Assembly: GCA_964588335.1 (NCBI GenBank)
Contig: CAZPOV010000001.1
Location: forward strand, 310,001 to 374,000
Reading direction: 5' to 3'
Length of the DNA: 64,000 nucleotides
Origin: JAGQZY01 sp964588335
Lineage (GTDB): Bacteria > Bdellovibrionota > Bdellovibrionia > Bdellovibrionales > JAGQZY01
The notes under the pieces are model-generated. The model did not search any database. It saw nothing but the letters and a program-made list of their open reading frames with translations, and had not been told where the DNA came from. Of this stretch, positions 51,520-60,928 are shown piece by piece (position 1 is the stretch's first letter; each line of letters begins with the position of its first letter). The position numbers were made by a program, and so were the translations under genes.

Positions 51520-54405
51520 TCACAAGCGGACGTTGAAAAAAGTGGTAAACCCCCCAAAAGCCTGCTCTTCTTGGCCATAATAAAGCCCCAGAGTGAAGGT
51601 CACAGGGACGTGGAAACCGACACTGACCTTGGATTCCAGCTCCATACCATAGCCGGTGAACCAGCGACCCATTTCGGTGAATTGGGATGTTGAAAATTCA
51701 CGGTCTCTGTAAAGTCCATCCAAGGTGGTGGCGTCAAAGACGATGTTACCTTGAATTCTTTTGAAAAATAGAGGCGGCGACGTCCATCCTTTGAAAATAT
51801 CGACAATCGGAAATCTGTATTCAAGGTTTGTATTAACCAGGGCATCTAGAGATAAGAAAACTCCTGTGGGGTAGCCTCGCTGCAAGTAAGCGGTGTTAAC
51901 AATCTGGGGGTTGAAAAAGGGACCCGAAAGAGTGCTAGGGGAGAAGAAAGGATTTTTTAGTTGAGGTGTGTAGCTTCCGTTGATGCCGAGATAAAGAACG
52001 CTCCGGCCTGGTGTAAACGAGGACCAAAAGGTTCCGATGTGGGCCGAGGTTTCGCCGTACTCCACATTGCTCAGATCAGGTAAGAATTCTTGATGACTTA
52101 ACTGGAGGCGCCATCCTTCACTGGCCGAAACATCTTGGGGTTTGGCTTTGGTGTCGGAATAGGAGAACTGCAGTTCAGGGCCCTGGCGGATATACAAGTT
52201 GGAGTTAAAATCCAACTGGCTATAGTTCCAACGAAACAGCATCTGAGTGTTGTCTAAAAATCCCAAGCGATAACCTAAAATTCCACTGGCGTTGGAGTAG
52301 TGTAAACTGGTTTCGGTGGGATAGAACCAACTGTAGACATCCGAAACCGCTACGCCCATAGAAACCGGGAAGGACCGGTTGATATAAGAGGCCGAGCCAC
52401 CGGCCTTTTTGGTCAAGGTGTCCCACTGGCCGACCACTGAAATGTTGTTGATACCGAGAGGATCACCAGCTGAGGTCATAGCTTGAAAGATAGTGCCACC
52501 ATCAACTACATACAGAAACGGAATCCAGTGATTGGGATAAAGGTAGCGCCAAGGCGAGAAAGCATCGGCTTTGTATTTCTGTACTTGTCGAGTCGTGCCT
52601 TCAGGGTTCGACTGCGACGACTGAGTGCCTTCCTCTTGCAGATCATAATTGACGATAGGCTCGACTTGCGGAGGTTTATCGGGAAGGCTCTCCCATTGCG
52701 CGCCCTTTAGGTAATAAAGTTTGGGGCCGTCCGCGGTCAGTTGGCTGAAGTAAAGACCGTCATCCAAAGGATCCAGTTCACCTTGCAACACTCGGGTCAA
52801 GGTGTTGGTGATGGCCATCGGCCGTTGTTGTTGATTCAGTAGATACAGATTGTCGATCCCACTTTGCGGAGACGAAATCATGAGACCTCGATGGGTGTTG
52901 GTTGCAAACTGCACAGGATAGTCAGAAAAAATCACAGACTTTTCTTTTGAGGTGGCATTAAATTTGGAGAGGTGAGGCTCATTGCCGGCCAAATGTTCAA
53001 CGAAATACACGGTTTGATCTTCACCACAAGAAAGGTGTCGAATATCATCGCCGATGTCGGTTGTGTAGAGCGTCGAAGTTTGTTGTGACAACCAGTCCAT
53101 AACCATTAAGCTTTTTTGGGGCCCGTTGTTAGAAAGGTAGAACAATTTTTTACCAAGAGGTGAAAAGCAAGAACTGTGGGCTCTTTGTCCCTTGGTCAGC
53201 CTTTTCGATTTTTGAGTTTGTAGATCGTAGAAATAAAGGTCAAAAAACTGATTATAGAAATTCCAGGAGTCGAGTTTCTCATAAACAAAACCTGTCGAGG
53301 CCGGATGCCATGCTATGGATTTCGTGCGACTGGATTCGACCACTCGTTTGCTTTTGTACCCTCGAAATCCAAGCTTCGGGTGTCGAAGTGTTAATTCGAC
53401 ATGTCCGTAGCCATCCAAATCGTTACGGATGTTGGCCATCCACAAACCATCAGAGCTGATTTTAGGAAACAAAAACATGGCGTCTTCGTTGTTGGAGAGT
53501 CTTTCACCACGAAGGTGAGGTGTTCGAGCCACCGTTGTAACTTGTTGTTTGGCTCTTTTTTCCCAGTAGTCGTAGGCTTTTTTCAATTGCTCTTCGTAGT
53601 TCACACCCAGGTAGGATTCGATCACCCCATCAAGAAAAAAAGGGATTCTTCGAGAATAACTTTGATTGAAACGGTTGACCATCTCGGGGCCTTTTTCACG
53701 GGCGATGCTGTCCCAAAGGATGCCTCCAAAAAGATAGGCCCGGGCTCCCCCAACCCAGTCCAAGTGACCATCGTTGAGATCACTAAGGGGATAGTCTTGC
53801 CATTTTTTTTCGATGGTCAGCGCCCGCGCCAATCCCTCTAGGTACTGGGAGTTTAAACGGCCGCCGGTCTTTGATACTTTCGACTCGGTATAAACAGCCA
53901 ATCCTTCGGTGTACCAACGAGGTAAAATCATATTGGGGTGGGCGATCGAACCAAAAATCCAATAAAAAGGGGAGATCCAGCCGTGGACGGGCTCCATGTT
54001 AAGTACATGGGTGTACTCATGCACCAGAAGTTCGTGGACGTAGTCATTGAACTCACCGATCGAAGAGTAATTATGAGGTTGCACAGTAAATAGGACAATA
54101 ACCGGATGGGGGGAGACCCTTGCCGATCCATTGGCGACGTCAGTATTGTCGATCAAAACGATGGTTGGTTTGCGAGACGGCTCTTTAAAAAGTTCAAGAA
54201 CCTGCTCTTTTGCCCGCTGAAACTGCATTATATAATATTCTGCGACCTCTTGATGTTTGGCGTCAAAAATCCAGTAAGCTGTTTCTGTTTCTATTTCTTT
54301 CCATTCAATATTAGGATCGACTTGCGCCTGTAAGCCAAGCGGGATGCTGAGTAGAGTCAGTTGGAGTATCAAAAAAGTAATAAGAGTTTTCGGTGTATTC
54401 GGCAT
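51520..54405 (-). CDS. Outer-membrane protein: metalloprotease domain, beta-propeller, C-terminal barrel
   Basis: 961 residues with a Sec signal (near LQAQ). Residues 30-250 form a gluzincin-like protease: HEYTH (129-133) and Glu167 (YTEGLAVYTES). Residues about 290-600 carry TolB-like repeats (AWHPASTGFVYEKL, KRLTKGQRAHSSCFSPLGKKLFYLS). The last 330 residues read as outer-membrane strands and end in FFNVRL, as in BamA-like or surface-antigen barrels. The whole could place a protease and sensor on the cell surface or in the periplasm. The combination is uncommon. No function is known to me. Confidence 0.8.
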   Translation of the reverse strand: MPNTPKTLITFLILQLTLLSIPLGLQAQVDPNIEWKEIETETAYWIFDAKHQEVAEYYIMQFQRAKEQVLELFKEPSRKPTIVLIDNTDVANGSARVSPHPVIVLFTVQPHNYSSIGEFNDYVHELLVHEYTHVLNMEPVHGWISPFYWIFGSIAHPNMILPRWYTEGLAVYTESKVSKTGGRLNSQYLEGLARALTIEKKWQDYPLSDLNDGHLDWVGGARAYLFGGILWDSIAREKGPEMVNRFNQSYSRRIPFFLDGVIESYLGVNYEEQLKKAYDYWEKRAKQQVTTVARTPHLRGERLSNNEDAMFLFPKISSDGLWMANIRNDLDGYGHVELTLRHPKLGFRGYKSKRVVESSRTKSIAWHPASTGFVYEKLDSWNFYNQFFDLYFYDLQTQKSKRLTKGQRAHSSCFSPLGKKLFYLSNNGPQKSLMVMDWLSQQTSTLYTTDIGDDIRHLSCGEDQTVYFVEHLAGNEPHLSKFNATSKEKSVIFSDYPVQFATNTHRGLMISSPQSGIDNLYLLNQQQRPMAITNTLTRVLQGELDPLDDGLYFSQLTADGPKLYYLKGAQWESLPDKPPQVEPIVNYDLQEEGTQSSQSNPEGTTRQVQKYKADAFSPWRYLYPNHWIPFLYVVDGGTIFQAMTSAGDPLGINNISVVGQWDTLTKKAGGSASYINRSFPVSMGVAVSDVYSWFYPTETSLHYSNASGILGYRLGFLDNTQMLFRWNYSQLDFNSNLYIRQGPELQFSYSDTKAKPQDVSASEGWRLQLSHQEFLPDLSNVEYGETSAHIGTFWSSFTPGRSVLYLGINGSYTPQLKNPFFSPSTLSGPFFNPQIVNTAYLQRGYPTGVFLSLDALVNTNLEYRFPIVDIFKGWTSPPLFFKRIQGNIVFDATTLDGLYRDREFSTSQFTEMGRWFTGYGMELESKVSVGFHVPVTFTLGLYYGQEEQAFGGFTTFFNVRL

Positions 54406-54495
54406 ACTTTCCCTGCTAAGTCTTTCCTGTGGCGTTTTAAGAGTTTGACATCAATTAAAGAGTTTTTAAAATACAATCATACAAAGGAGTGCAAA

Positions 54496-54984
54496 ATGTG
54501 TAAGAAAATCATTTTTGCCTTAACAGCTATCGTTTTCATCACCGCATGTTCATCAAAAGACAAAGAGCCAGTTGACACTATTGAGGTCGATGGTGGCGTA
54601 ACCGAAAAACCACTTGGTTTTGATCCTATGGGTTCAGACAGTGGAAATATTCCGGGGCTGGCCACAGTGCACTTCGAATATGACAGATTTGCTTTGAGCC
54701 CTGAAGCTCGAAACATTTTGGCACAGAATGCTGACTTCATGAGAAACAACGAAAACGTGAATCTTCAAATTGAAGGTCACTGTGATTCTCGTGGGTCCAT
54801 TGAGTACAACTTAACTCTCGGCGAGAGACGAGCCAATGCCGTCAAGGCTTATCTTGTCAGCTTGGGAATTCCTGATTCAAGACTGTCAGTCCTAAGTTAC
54901 GGAGAAGAGAAACCAATGAATGCTGGCGACACCGAGTCGGCTCATGCGGCCAACCGACGAGCCAACTTCGTTCCTGTTCAGTAG
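54496..54984 (+). CDS. pal: Peptidoglycan-associated lipoprotein
   Basis: 162 residues from ATG 54496 after AAAGGAG. Lipobox FITAC. The OmpA-C domain spans about 55-162: VHFEYDRFALSPEARNIL, then the peptidoglycan-binding block IEGHCDSRGSIEYNLTLGERRA. Role: ties the outer membrane to peptidoglycan as part of Tol-Pal. It is followed by a DUF4398-like lipoprotein and cpoB. tolB, tolA, tolQ and tolR are not in the window. Confidence 0.94.
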   Translation: MCKKIIFALTAIVFITACSSKDKEPVDTIEVDGGVTEKPLGFDPMGSDSGNIPGLATVHFEYDRFALSPEARNILAQNADFMRNNENVNLQIEGHCDSRGSIEYNLTLGERRANAVKAYLVSLGIPDSRLSVLSYGEEKPMNAGDTESAHAANRRANFVPVQ

Positions 54985-54988
54985 GACT

Positions 54989-55321
54989 ATGTTGAGTAAA
55001 ATTATATCGACTTTTAAAGGGCACTGGATTCTGTGCCCTTTGCTATTTCTAGCCATTGGTTGTGTGAATAAGCAACCACCCAGAGAGGAATTCAACCTGG
55101 CCAGAGCGGCCCTGCTAGCGGCAAAAACTAGCGAAGCAAAGCGTTATGCTCCCAGAGTGTATTCTCAAGCCAGAAGGTATATGAGGGAAGCGGAACGGGC
55201 CTATAAAGATCGCTATTTTGAAAAGTCCACTGATTATTTTCGTAAGTCGCGGTATTATTCTGAAAAGGCCGAGAACATTTCTCGTGTTATGATGTTTAAG
55301 CAAGGAGCGATGGGACCATGA
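54989..55321 (+). CDS. Small lipoprotein (DUF4398-like)
   Basis: 110 residues from ATG 54989, 4 bases after the pal stop. Lipobox AIGC. The rest is a helical hairpin rich in Ala, Arg and Tyr: EFNLARAALLAAKTSEAKRYAP and then YSQARRYMREAERAYKDRYFEK. This is the DUF4398 pattern seen next to OmpA-type lipoproteins. It probably works with Pal at the outer membrane. It overlaps cpoB by 4 bases. Confidence 0.75.
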   Translation: MLSKIISTFKGHWILCPLLFLAIGCVNKQPPREEFNLARAALLAAKTSEAKRYAPRVYSQARRYMREAERAYKDRYFEKSTDYFRKSRYYSEKAENISRVMMFKQGAMGP

Positions 55322-56007
55322 AATTTGTGCTTTCAGTTGTGTTGATGGTGTCGGTGGCGGGTTGTTTGAAAACCCGCTCAGAGTTAAAGAATGATGAATC
55401 CGGAAATATGCGAACCGATGCTTCGGGGACCTATGTCGCTGGCAATATGAATCAGCAGCAACGGGCGCAGATTGATTCGCGTTTTTTTGAAATTGATCGA
55501 GACTTTCGTGAACTTTATGGAAAAATTGAAGTCATCGAAAGAAAGCTGCAAGAAACACAAACAGCGCCGACTCAAACCGCAGCTCCCATGGGATCTGGTG
55601 TTTCTGATGATAAAATAAAATCACTTGAAAAGCGCATTTCAACTTTGGAAGAGGCTCTTCTGTCGTTGGATAAAAAGCTCAATAATATTAGTAAAGGCGG
55701 AACTGGCGGCAACGGAGGTTCGGCGCAACTTCTTGAAAACAGTTTAAAGAATGCTAAGGGTCCGTTTGGCCGTGGTGAAATTCTTTTCACCGCCGGTCGA
55801 TATGAAGAGGCGATTGCCTCTTACGACAAGTACCGTAAGCAATTTCCTCGCGGACGCCGCTATCCTCATGCCACTTTGAAAATGGGCCTGTGTTTTCAAA
55901 AGCTGAAAATGGCCAACGATGCCAAAGCTTTCTACAAAGAAGTGATTCAGCGGTATCCCAACACTCGAGTTTCAGTTCGAGCCGAACAAAATTTAAAAAA
56001 ACTATAG
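55318..56007 (+). CDS. cpoB: Tol-Pal system protein CpoB (YbgF)
   Basis: 229 residues. The N-terminus is a lipoprotein signal (lipobox VAGC), which is unusual since many CpoB proteins have a plain signal peptide. A coiled coil covers about 45-125 with a Gly-rich break (GGTGGNGG). TPR repeats follow from about 145: GEILFTAGRYEEAIASYDKY and HATLKMGLCFQKLKMANDAK. Role: coordinates outer-membrane constriction with peptidoglycan synthesis. Its neighbours pal and tsaD support the call. Confidence 0.87.
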   Translation: MKFVLSVVLMVSVAGCLKTRSELKNDESGNMRTDASGTYVAGNMNQQQRAQIDSRFFEIDRDFRELYGKIEVIERKLQETQTAPTQTAAPMGSGVSDDKIKSLEKRISTLEEALLSLDKKLNNISKGGTGGNGGSAQLLENSLKNAKGPFGRGEILFTAGRYEEAIASYDKYRKQFPRGRRYPHATLKMGLCFQKLKMANDAKAFYKEVIQRYPNTRVSVRAEQNLKKL

Positions 56008-56008
56008 G

Positions 56009-57031
56009 ATGAAATACGTCTTATCCATTGAGACAAGTTGTGATGACACCTCGATTGCGGTCATTGATAGTCAAAGGCGTGTGCTCTGCTGTTTGGTGGC
56101 CAGCCAGGATTTGGTGCACAAACCTTTTGGTGGTGTTGTTCCTGAGATTGCCAGTCGAAATCACACCGCCCACATTTTGCCTTTGATTGAAGAGGCGTTT
56201 AAAAAAACTCAACTGGATTGGAATGATTTTTTGGGAATCGCAGTGACCAACCGTCCAGGGTTGGTCGGGTCGTTAATCGTCGGACTCGTCACTGCAAAAA
56301 GTTTGGCTTTAGCCAACGGACTGCCTTTTATAGGAATCCATCATATCGAAGGCCATCTTATGGCTCCGTTTCTCATCGATGATCAGTATCGGGGTGGCGA
56401 CTTTTACAATGATAACTTTGTGGCTCTGGTAGTCAGTGGGGGGCACACTCAGCTGTATTCAGTCAAAGGCTTTGGTCAGTATGAAGTTCTTGGTCAGACC
56501 ATTGATGACGCCGCTGGTGAGGCGTTTGACAAGTTTGCCAAGATGCTTGGTTTGCCTTATCCAGGCGGGGTTGAGGTCGATCGCCTGGCTCAAAAAGGGG
56601 ACCCCAAGAGTTTCAATTTTCCGAAACCACTCTTAAAAGAAGACAATTACAACTTCAGTTTTTCGGGCTTAAAGTCTGCAGCACAAAGGTGTCTTGCTAA
56701 AATGACTGAGCCGGAAATTAACAAAAACAAAGCCGACCTCTGTGCCAGTTACCAGGCTACGATCGTCGAGGTTTTAGGTAAAAAACTGGAGCGAGCCATT
56801 TTACAAACAGGCACTAAAAAGTTTGTCGTCAGTGGTGGAGTGAGTGCCAATTCGGGACTCCGAAAGTGTGCCGAAGAATTGGCTGTTAAACACAGCCTAG
56901 AGCTTGCTTTACCGCCTCTGCGTTATTGTACCGACAATGCAGCGATGATAGGGCTGGCGGGGATGTTACGTCTCTCCCGCGGAGAGAGCTCCCCTCAAGA
57001 TTTGGCCCCCTCCCCCCGAGCGCCTCTATGA
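56009..57031 (+). CDS. tsaD: tRNA t6A37 threonylcarbamoyltransferase subunit TsaD
   Basis: 340 residues. MKYVLSIETSCDDTSIAV is the classic start. Metal ligands lie in GIHHIEGHLMAPF, then SGGHTQLY and the late CTDNAAMIG. Role: with TsaB and TsaE, transfers threonylcarbamoyl to A37 of tRNA. It ends with a slightly odd Pro-rich tail. It is followed by rsmA at a 4-base overlap. Its product is the substrate of the trmO-encoded methylase at 13491 in this window. Confidence 0.96.
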   Translation: MKYVLSIETSCDDTSIAVIDSQRRVLCCLVASQDLVHKPFGGVVPEIASRNHTAHILPLIEEAFKKTQLDWNDFLGIAVTNRPGLVGSLIVGLVTAKSLALANGLPFIGIHHIEGHLMAPFLIDDQYRGGDFYNDNFVALVVSGGHTQLYSVKGFGQYEVLGQTIDDAAGEAFDKFAKMLGLPYPGGVEVDRLAQKGDPKSFNFPKPLLKEDNYNFSFSGLKSAAQRCLAKMTEPEINKNKADLCASYQATIVEVLGKKLERAILQTGTKKFVVSGGVSANSGLRKCAEELAVKHSLELALPPLRYCTDNAAMIGLAGMLRLSRGESSPQDLAPSPRAPL

Positions 57032-57846
57032 TTGGTGGTTTAAAGCAGAAAATTAAACAACGTATGCAAGAGCTGGGTATTGAACCGAAAAGGTCTTTGG
57101 GGCAAAACTTTTTAATCAGTGAAGGGGTCGTCAAAAAAATTATTGCGGCCGCTGAGGTGGATAGCTATCCCGAGGTTTTTGAGATTGGCCCCGGACTGGG
57201 AGCTTTGACCGATTTCATAATAGAAAAAGCGAGCCAATTGAATCTTATTGAATTGGATCATCGCTTTGCTGAGTATTGGCGAAGTCGAAATCAACGAGTG
57301 TTCGAGATCGACGCTTTAAAGCATCCTTGGTCACCCTTGCCTTCTGAGGATCAACGTCTGTTGATAAGCAATTTACCCTATCAAATATCGTCTCGATTGG
57401 TGGTCGACTTTTCAAAAAGTGAGCCGATCTTTACGCGGATGGTTTTGATGTTTCAAAAAGAGGTGGCTCAGAGAATTCAGGCCACCGCCCATCGTGCCGA
57501 TTATGGACTTCTCTCGGTTGTGGCTCAGAGTTATTGGAGAATAGAAAAAGTTACAGAGGCGGGAGCGATTGATTTTTTCCCGAAGCCAAAAGTTGCCAGT
57601 CGAGTCTTAAAGTTTGATCACAAGCCCATTCTGGCAGCAAATATAAGTGACCAAGAATACCTAGCTTTTTTAAAACTCTCATTTGCGAATCGACGTAAAA
57701 TTTTAAAGCCTAAGCTGAGTGCCTTTGCTAGTAAAGACAAGCTTAGTGCCATTTTTGACGATCAGAGCTTAGATCCTAAGGTGCGAGCCGAAAACCTGTC
57801 TCCGCAGCAGTTCCGAGACCTATACAGAGCTCTAAAAACAGAGTAA
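57028..57846 (+). CDS. rsmA: 16S rRNA dimethyladenosine transferase
   Basis: 272 residues from ATG 57028. KRSLGQNFLISEGVVKKI, the SAM site VFEIGPGLGALTDFI and the catalytic NLPYQ (ISNLPYQISS) are intact. Role: dimethylates A1518 and A1519 of 16S rRNA late in 30S assembly. It overlaps tsaD by 4 bases and lies 9 bases before smpB, so translation genes are clustered here. Confidence 0.96.
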   Translation: MIGGLKQKIKQRMQELGIEPKRSLGQNFLISEGVVKKIIAAAEVDSYPEVFEIGPGLGALTDFIIEKASQLNLIELDHRFAEYWRSRNQRVFEIDALKHPWSPLPSEDQRLLISNLPYQISSRLVVDFSKSEPIFTRMVLMFQKEVAQRIQATAHRADYGLLSVVAQSYWRIEKVTEAGAIDFFPKPKVASRVLKFDHKPILAANISDQEYLAFLKLSFANRRKILKPKLSAFASKDKLSAIFDDQSLDPKVRAENLSPQQFRDLYRALKTE

Positions 57847-57855
57847 AACCCCGTT

Positions 57856-58302
57856 ATGGGTATTAAGATTATTGCCGACAACAAAAAAGCCCGTTTCGAC
57901 TACGAAATCGTAGAGAAATTTGAAGCGGGTATGGTTCTCACTGGCAGTGAAGTGAAAAGTATTCGCGATGGAGCCGTCAATTTAAAGGATTCCTATGTGG
58001 CTTTTCGAAACGGCGAGGCCTTTTTGCAAAACGCCCATATCAGTGTTTATGAGGCCAGCAGTATTAATAATCATGAGCCTGAGCGCCTGCGAAAGTTGCT
58101 GATGCATCGAGAAGAAATTGATAAGATCATGGGTAAAGTGCAGGGTAAAAGTCTGACGTGTGTGCCATTGAAAATGTATTTCAAACGAGGTCGAGTGAAA
58201 GTCGAAATCGGTTTGGGGCGTGGTAAAAAGAAGCACGACAAACGCCAATCAATAAAACAAAAAGAGTCTGACAGAGAACTTGCCCGCGCCTTAAAAAAGT
58301 AG
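57856..58302 (+). CDS. smpB: SsrA-binding protein
   Basis: 148 residues. IIADNKKARFDYEIVEKFEAG, LTGSEVKSIRDGAVNLKDSY and the basic C-terminal tail (KKKHDKRQSIKQKESDRELA) are family hallmarks. Role: binds tmRNA and brings it to stalled ribosomes. RNase R (14224) degrades the rejected messages. The tmRNA gene itself was not found in the window. Confidence 0.97.
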   Translation: MGIKIIADNKKARFDYEIVEKFEAGMVLTGSEVKSIRDGAVNLKDSYVAFRNGEAFLQNAHISVYEASSINNHEPERLRKLLMHREEIDKIMGKVQGKSLTCVPLKMYFKRGRVKVEIGLGRGKKKHDKRQSIKQKESDRELARALKK

Positions 58303-58309
58303 GGGAAAC

Positions 58310-59272
58310 ATGAATTTTTCAGCAGAGCATCTCAAAGAAAACCTGTGGGCTTGGCAGTCGCTGGCCATAATGAGCGCCATGGGTGTTCCATTGAGCGATG
58401 GTCTTTTTGCTGTTGAAGAAGAGTATGAAAGCAATGGCGTGACCCCTCAGTTTTCGGCGCTGGTCTCAGAGGTCGAAAGGTCTCGCGGACTCCCGCCCCA
58501 GGAAGACTGGCATCCGGAAGCCTTTTTGCAAGCCGAAAAGTCTTGCTTTGCCGTTGGCTGGGCCACGGGGATGCTTGAAATGGGTCTTGACCCTTGTTGT
58601 GACATTTTAAGGTCTCATATTCTTTTTCATAGTGGGGACACCAAAATTTCAAGGTCTGATCTGTTTTTTTATCAGTTTTACCGACTGCTGACATCCAGTC
58701 AGCCGATCCTGCAGGTGTTATCGATCCTTGAGCACGATCTCAACTACGATGAATTTCAAGACCTTATTACTCAATCTAAGCAGACCGTCACACAAGGGGG
58801 CGCACTGGCGTCTGTCTTTAAAGACTTCAGGGAACTGCTGCCTTCTGGTTTCGCCGAGGCGTTTGAGTCATTCGAAAAACAGGGTGAGATCGAGACACTG
58901 CGGAACTTTTTAAAGGACTCTCAGACCGGTCCGCTTTTTAAAGCTATTGATGACTATTGGCAAAATCATGCTCAGTCGGAAAAAGTGAGTTTTTACCAAA
59001 GTTTGTCGCTCAGTCTGCATCAAGGACAATCCCTGCAAGATGCTTTCGACGGTGCCTTTCAAAAAGTTACAGACGCTGATTTCAAAGACCGGTGGAAGGG
59101 TGTGTTCCAGCTTTTTCAAGGTGATTTTCAAGACCCGGTGAAGGCAATGATGGCGCTGGGCTTGACTCGAAAAGAGGCATTGATTTGCAGTGCGGGTTTT
59201 TATTCTGGGGCTCTCGACCTGGCATTCAAAAGTTTGGTCGCTTTAAAGATGGCCGAGAAAAAACCCACCTAA
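58310..59272 (+). CDS. Soluble T2SF-like protein, unknown
   Basis: 320 residues, all helical, no membrane segment. Two parts resemble the cytoplasmic domains of GspF/PilC (T2SF): FYQFYRLLTSSQPILQVLSI then TQGGALASVFKDFRELLP and EKQGEIETLRNFL, and a second set with FYQSLSLSLHQGQSLQDAF then RKEALICSAGFYSGALDLAF. In real GspF/PilC the repeats are joined by membrane helices, and these are missing. It may be a soluble derivative that binds a pilus or secretion ATPase. This is inference from helix pattern only. Confidence 0.5.
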   Translation: MNFSAEHLKENLWAWQSLAIMSAMGVPLSDGLFAVEEEYESNGVTPQFSALVSEVERSRGLPPQEDWHPEAFLQAEKSCFAVGWATGMLEMGLDPCCDILRSHILFHSGDTKISRSDLFFYQFYRLLTSSQPILQVLSILEHDLNYDEFQDLITQSKQTVTQGGALASVFKDFRELLPSGFAEAFESFEKQGEIETLRNFLKDSQTGPLFKAIDDYWQNHAQSEKVSFYQSLSLSLHQGQSLQDAFDGAFQKVTDADFKDRWKGVFQLFQGDFQDPVKAMMALGLTRKEALICSAGFYSGALDLAFKSLVALKMAEKKPT

Positions 59273-59334
59273 GGTCGAGCTCAAACGCTCGTCCAAGCCT
59301 TGCTCCCTATCTTAGAACGTAATAGCATCTAACT

Positions 59335-60063
59335 ATGCTGAAATTCACAGTATTTTTTCTTTTATTCGTTTCTTTGCCGACCTTTTCTGAAGACGACGCC
59401 GGTTCTGAGCAAGAACTAAGCTTAAAACAGGATCGCGAGCATCTTGAAAAATTACGCAAAGACATTCCCGAAGACATTAAACGAGAAAATGACGATTTAG
59501 CTTTTATCCTTAAACTCTTTGAAGATAAGTCACGCCATCCATCTAAAATTCGACGAGAATTTGATAGGGTCTACAATCGACTGCGAAAAGAAAAAAGGAA
59601 AGAATTCAAAAAGCAACGAGACCAATATACAAAAATTGAAAAGAAGAAGAGAAAGGCCTTTTTGGCGGCGGCGAAAAATAAACGAAAATCTTTCTTAGAG
59701 GGCGATCCTAGTAGTGAGAAAAAGAAGGAATTTTTTGACGAAGAAAGAACCGAGAGAAAAGAATTTTTTTCGGAAGAAAGAGAAAAGCGCCGTGATTTTG
59801 AATCTGATCTGCGCGCAAAGAGAAAAGAAAGTGATGATTTCTTGAAAGACAAAAAACGTGATTTTACAGAAAGATTACGACAGTTCGAGAAAGAGCAGAA
59901 GGCGATAAAAAAGCAAGAGCGTGAAGCTAAATTGCGAGCCGCTCAACCACAGAGTCTGGCTGTCGAGGCTGAGTTGACACCGCAAAACCAAAAATTTTTA
60001 AAGGACTTCGATAAAATTCCAAAACGTGGGGGTGTGAAGCTTGCTCCTCCTCCGGAAAAGTAA
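59335..60063 (+). CDS. Secreted highly charged coiled-coil protein
   Basis: 242 residues with a Sec signal (cleavage near FSE|DD). Almost all of residues 30-200 are Lys/Glu/Arg/Asp, with Phe every few positions (RKEFKKQRDQYTKIEKKKRK, RTERKEFFSEEREKRRDF). It should form one long helix. The C-terminal 40 residues contain Pro and Gln and are flexible. No family was recognised. A periplasmic spacer or peptidoglycan-linked role is possible. Confidence 0.65.
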   Translation: MLKFTVFFLLFVSLPTFSEDDAGSEQELSLKQDREHLEKLRKDIPEDIKRENDDLAFILKLFEDKSRHPSKIRREFDRVYNRLRKEKRKEFKKQRDQYTKIEKKKRKAFLAAAKNKRKSFLEGDPSSEKKKEFFDEERTERKEFFSEEREKRRDFESDLRAKRKESDDFLKDKKRDFTERLRQFEKEQKAIKKQEREAKLRAAQPQSLAVEAELTPQNQKFLKDFDKIPKRGGVKLAPPPEK

Positions 60064-60137
60064 GGAGAGTCGATGAAATGTCCTCGATACCTAGCTGAGA
60101 CTGTCGAGTTAACCAACAATAATGTTAGGAATTTCTT

Positions 60138-60539
60138 ATGGATTGTTTAAGATGTGAAGAGCAATTGGAAACAATAAAAAATGGTGAGGTTGAAGTTGAT
60201 GCCTGTATGCAAGGTTGTGGTGGAATTTGGTTTGATCCTTTTGAATTAAAAAAAATGAACGAAAAAAGTGAGATCACTCAAGAGTTCATGCAACATATAT
60301 ATAGAGCCAATCGTAAAATGGTGGATAAAAAGCCACGCCTTCAGTGTCCTAAATGCAATGCAAAAATGCTTCGCCATTTTCACAGTGTGCGCCGAGAGAT
60401 TGAAGTCGACCAGTGCCCTCTGTGTTACGGACACTGGTTGGACGGTGGCGAGTTACTAAAAATTGTAAATCAATTTAAAAACAAAGATGAGCATCGTAGT
60501 GCAACTCAAGAGTTTTTTAAAAAGTTGAAGTCATCGTAA
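60138..60539 (+). CDS. Double zinc-ribbon protein (TFIIB-type zinc finger)
   Basis: 133 residues. Two zf-TFIIB-like units: CLRCEEQL...CMQGCGGIWFDPFEL (residues 3-37) and CPKCNAKM...CPLCYGHWLDGGEL (about 71-110). Both end in the typical W(F/L)D..EL block. It is probably cytoplasmic. The family is common in bacteria, with no fixed role. It is preceded by AATTTCTT without a strong ribosome site. Confidence 0.8.
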   Translation: MDCLRCEEQLETIKNGEVEVDACMQGCGGIWFDPFELKKMNEKSEITQEFMQHIYRANRKMVDKKPRLQCPKCNAKMLRHFHSVRREIEVDQCPLCYGHWLDGGELLKIVNQFKNKDEHRSATQEFFKKLKSS

Positions 60540-60665
60540 AAAACAGAACATATCCACTAAGGTCTAGGGTTATACTATAACTTACCTTTGCCGTTTTTAT
60601 TTTGACATTCCTCTAGAGTTCGGTAGCCTATATAAGTTCAATTAAAACAAATAAAAGGGGGAGAG

Positions 60666-60872
60666 ATGACAAAAGCTCTTGTGGTTCTTTTGATGGGTGC
60701 ATTTTTAGTAGGCGCGACCGGGTGTGCATACGGACATTCTTTACGTGTTGGTAAAAGTAAAGTGTTAGTTCTAAAAAATGACGGATTGCTTTTTGGTCTG
60801 CTTCGTCAAGCTCATGTCTGCGATGTGACTCCAAAGGGTCTTAAAAACTGCAGTGTTGATGAAAACCCTTAA
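60666..60872 (+). CDS. Small lipoprotein, unknown
   Basis: 68 residues after GGGGGAGAG. Lipobox GATGC (Cys about 20). The mature part is only about 48 residues, with two more Cys (HVCDV and KNCSV) that could form a disulfide. A strong terminator follows. It is transcribed alone. No family was recognised. Confidence 0.7.
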   Translation: MTKALVVLLMGAFLVGATGCAYGHSLRVGKSKVLVLKNDGLLFGLLRQAHVCDVTPKGLKNCSVDENP

Positions 60873-60893
60873 TTGAAATTGCCAAAATCAAGA

Positions 60894-60928
60894 CAAAAAA
60901 AGGAAGCAGCAATAGCTTCCTTTTTTTT
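60894..60928 (+). terminator. Rho-independent terminator
   Basis: GGAAGC, 7 bases and GCTTCC sit between an A-run and eight T. It ends the small lipoprotein gene. The A-run on the other side would also let it stop transcription coming from the rluB side, though that gene ends at 61115. Confidence 0.9.
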
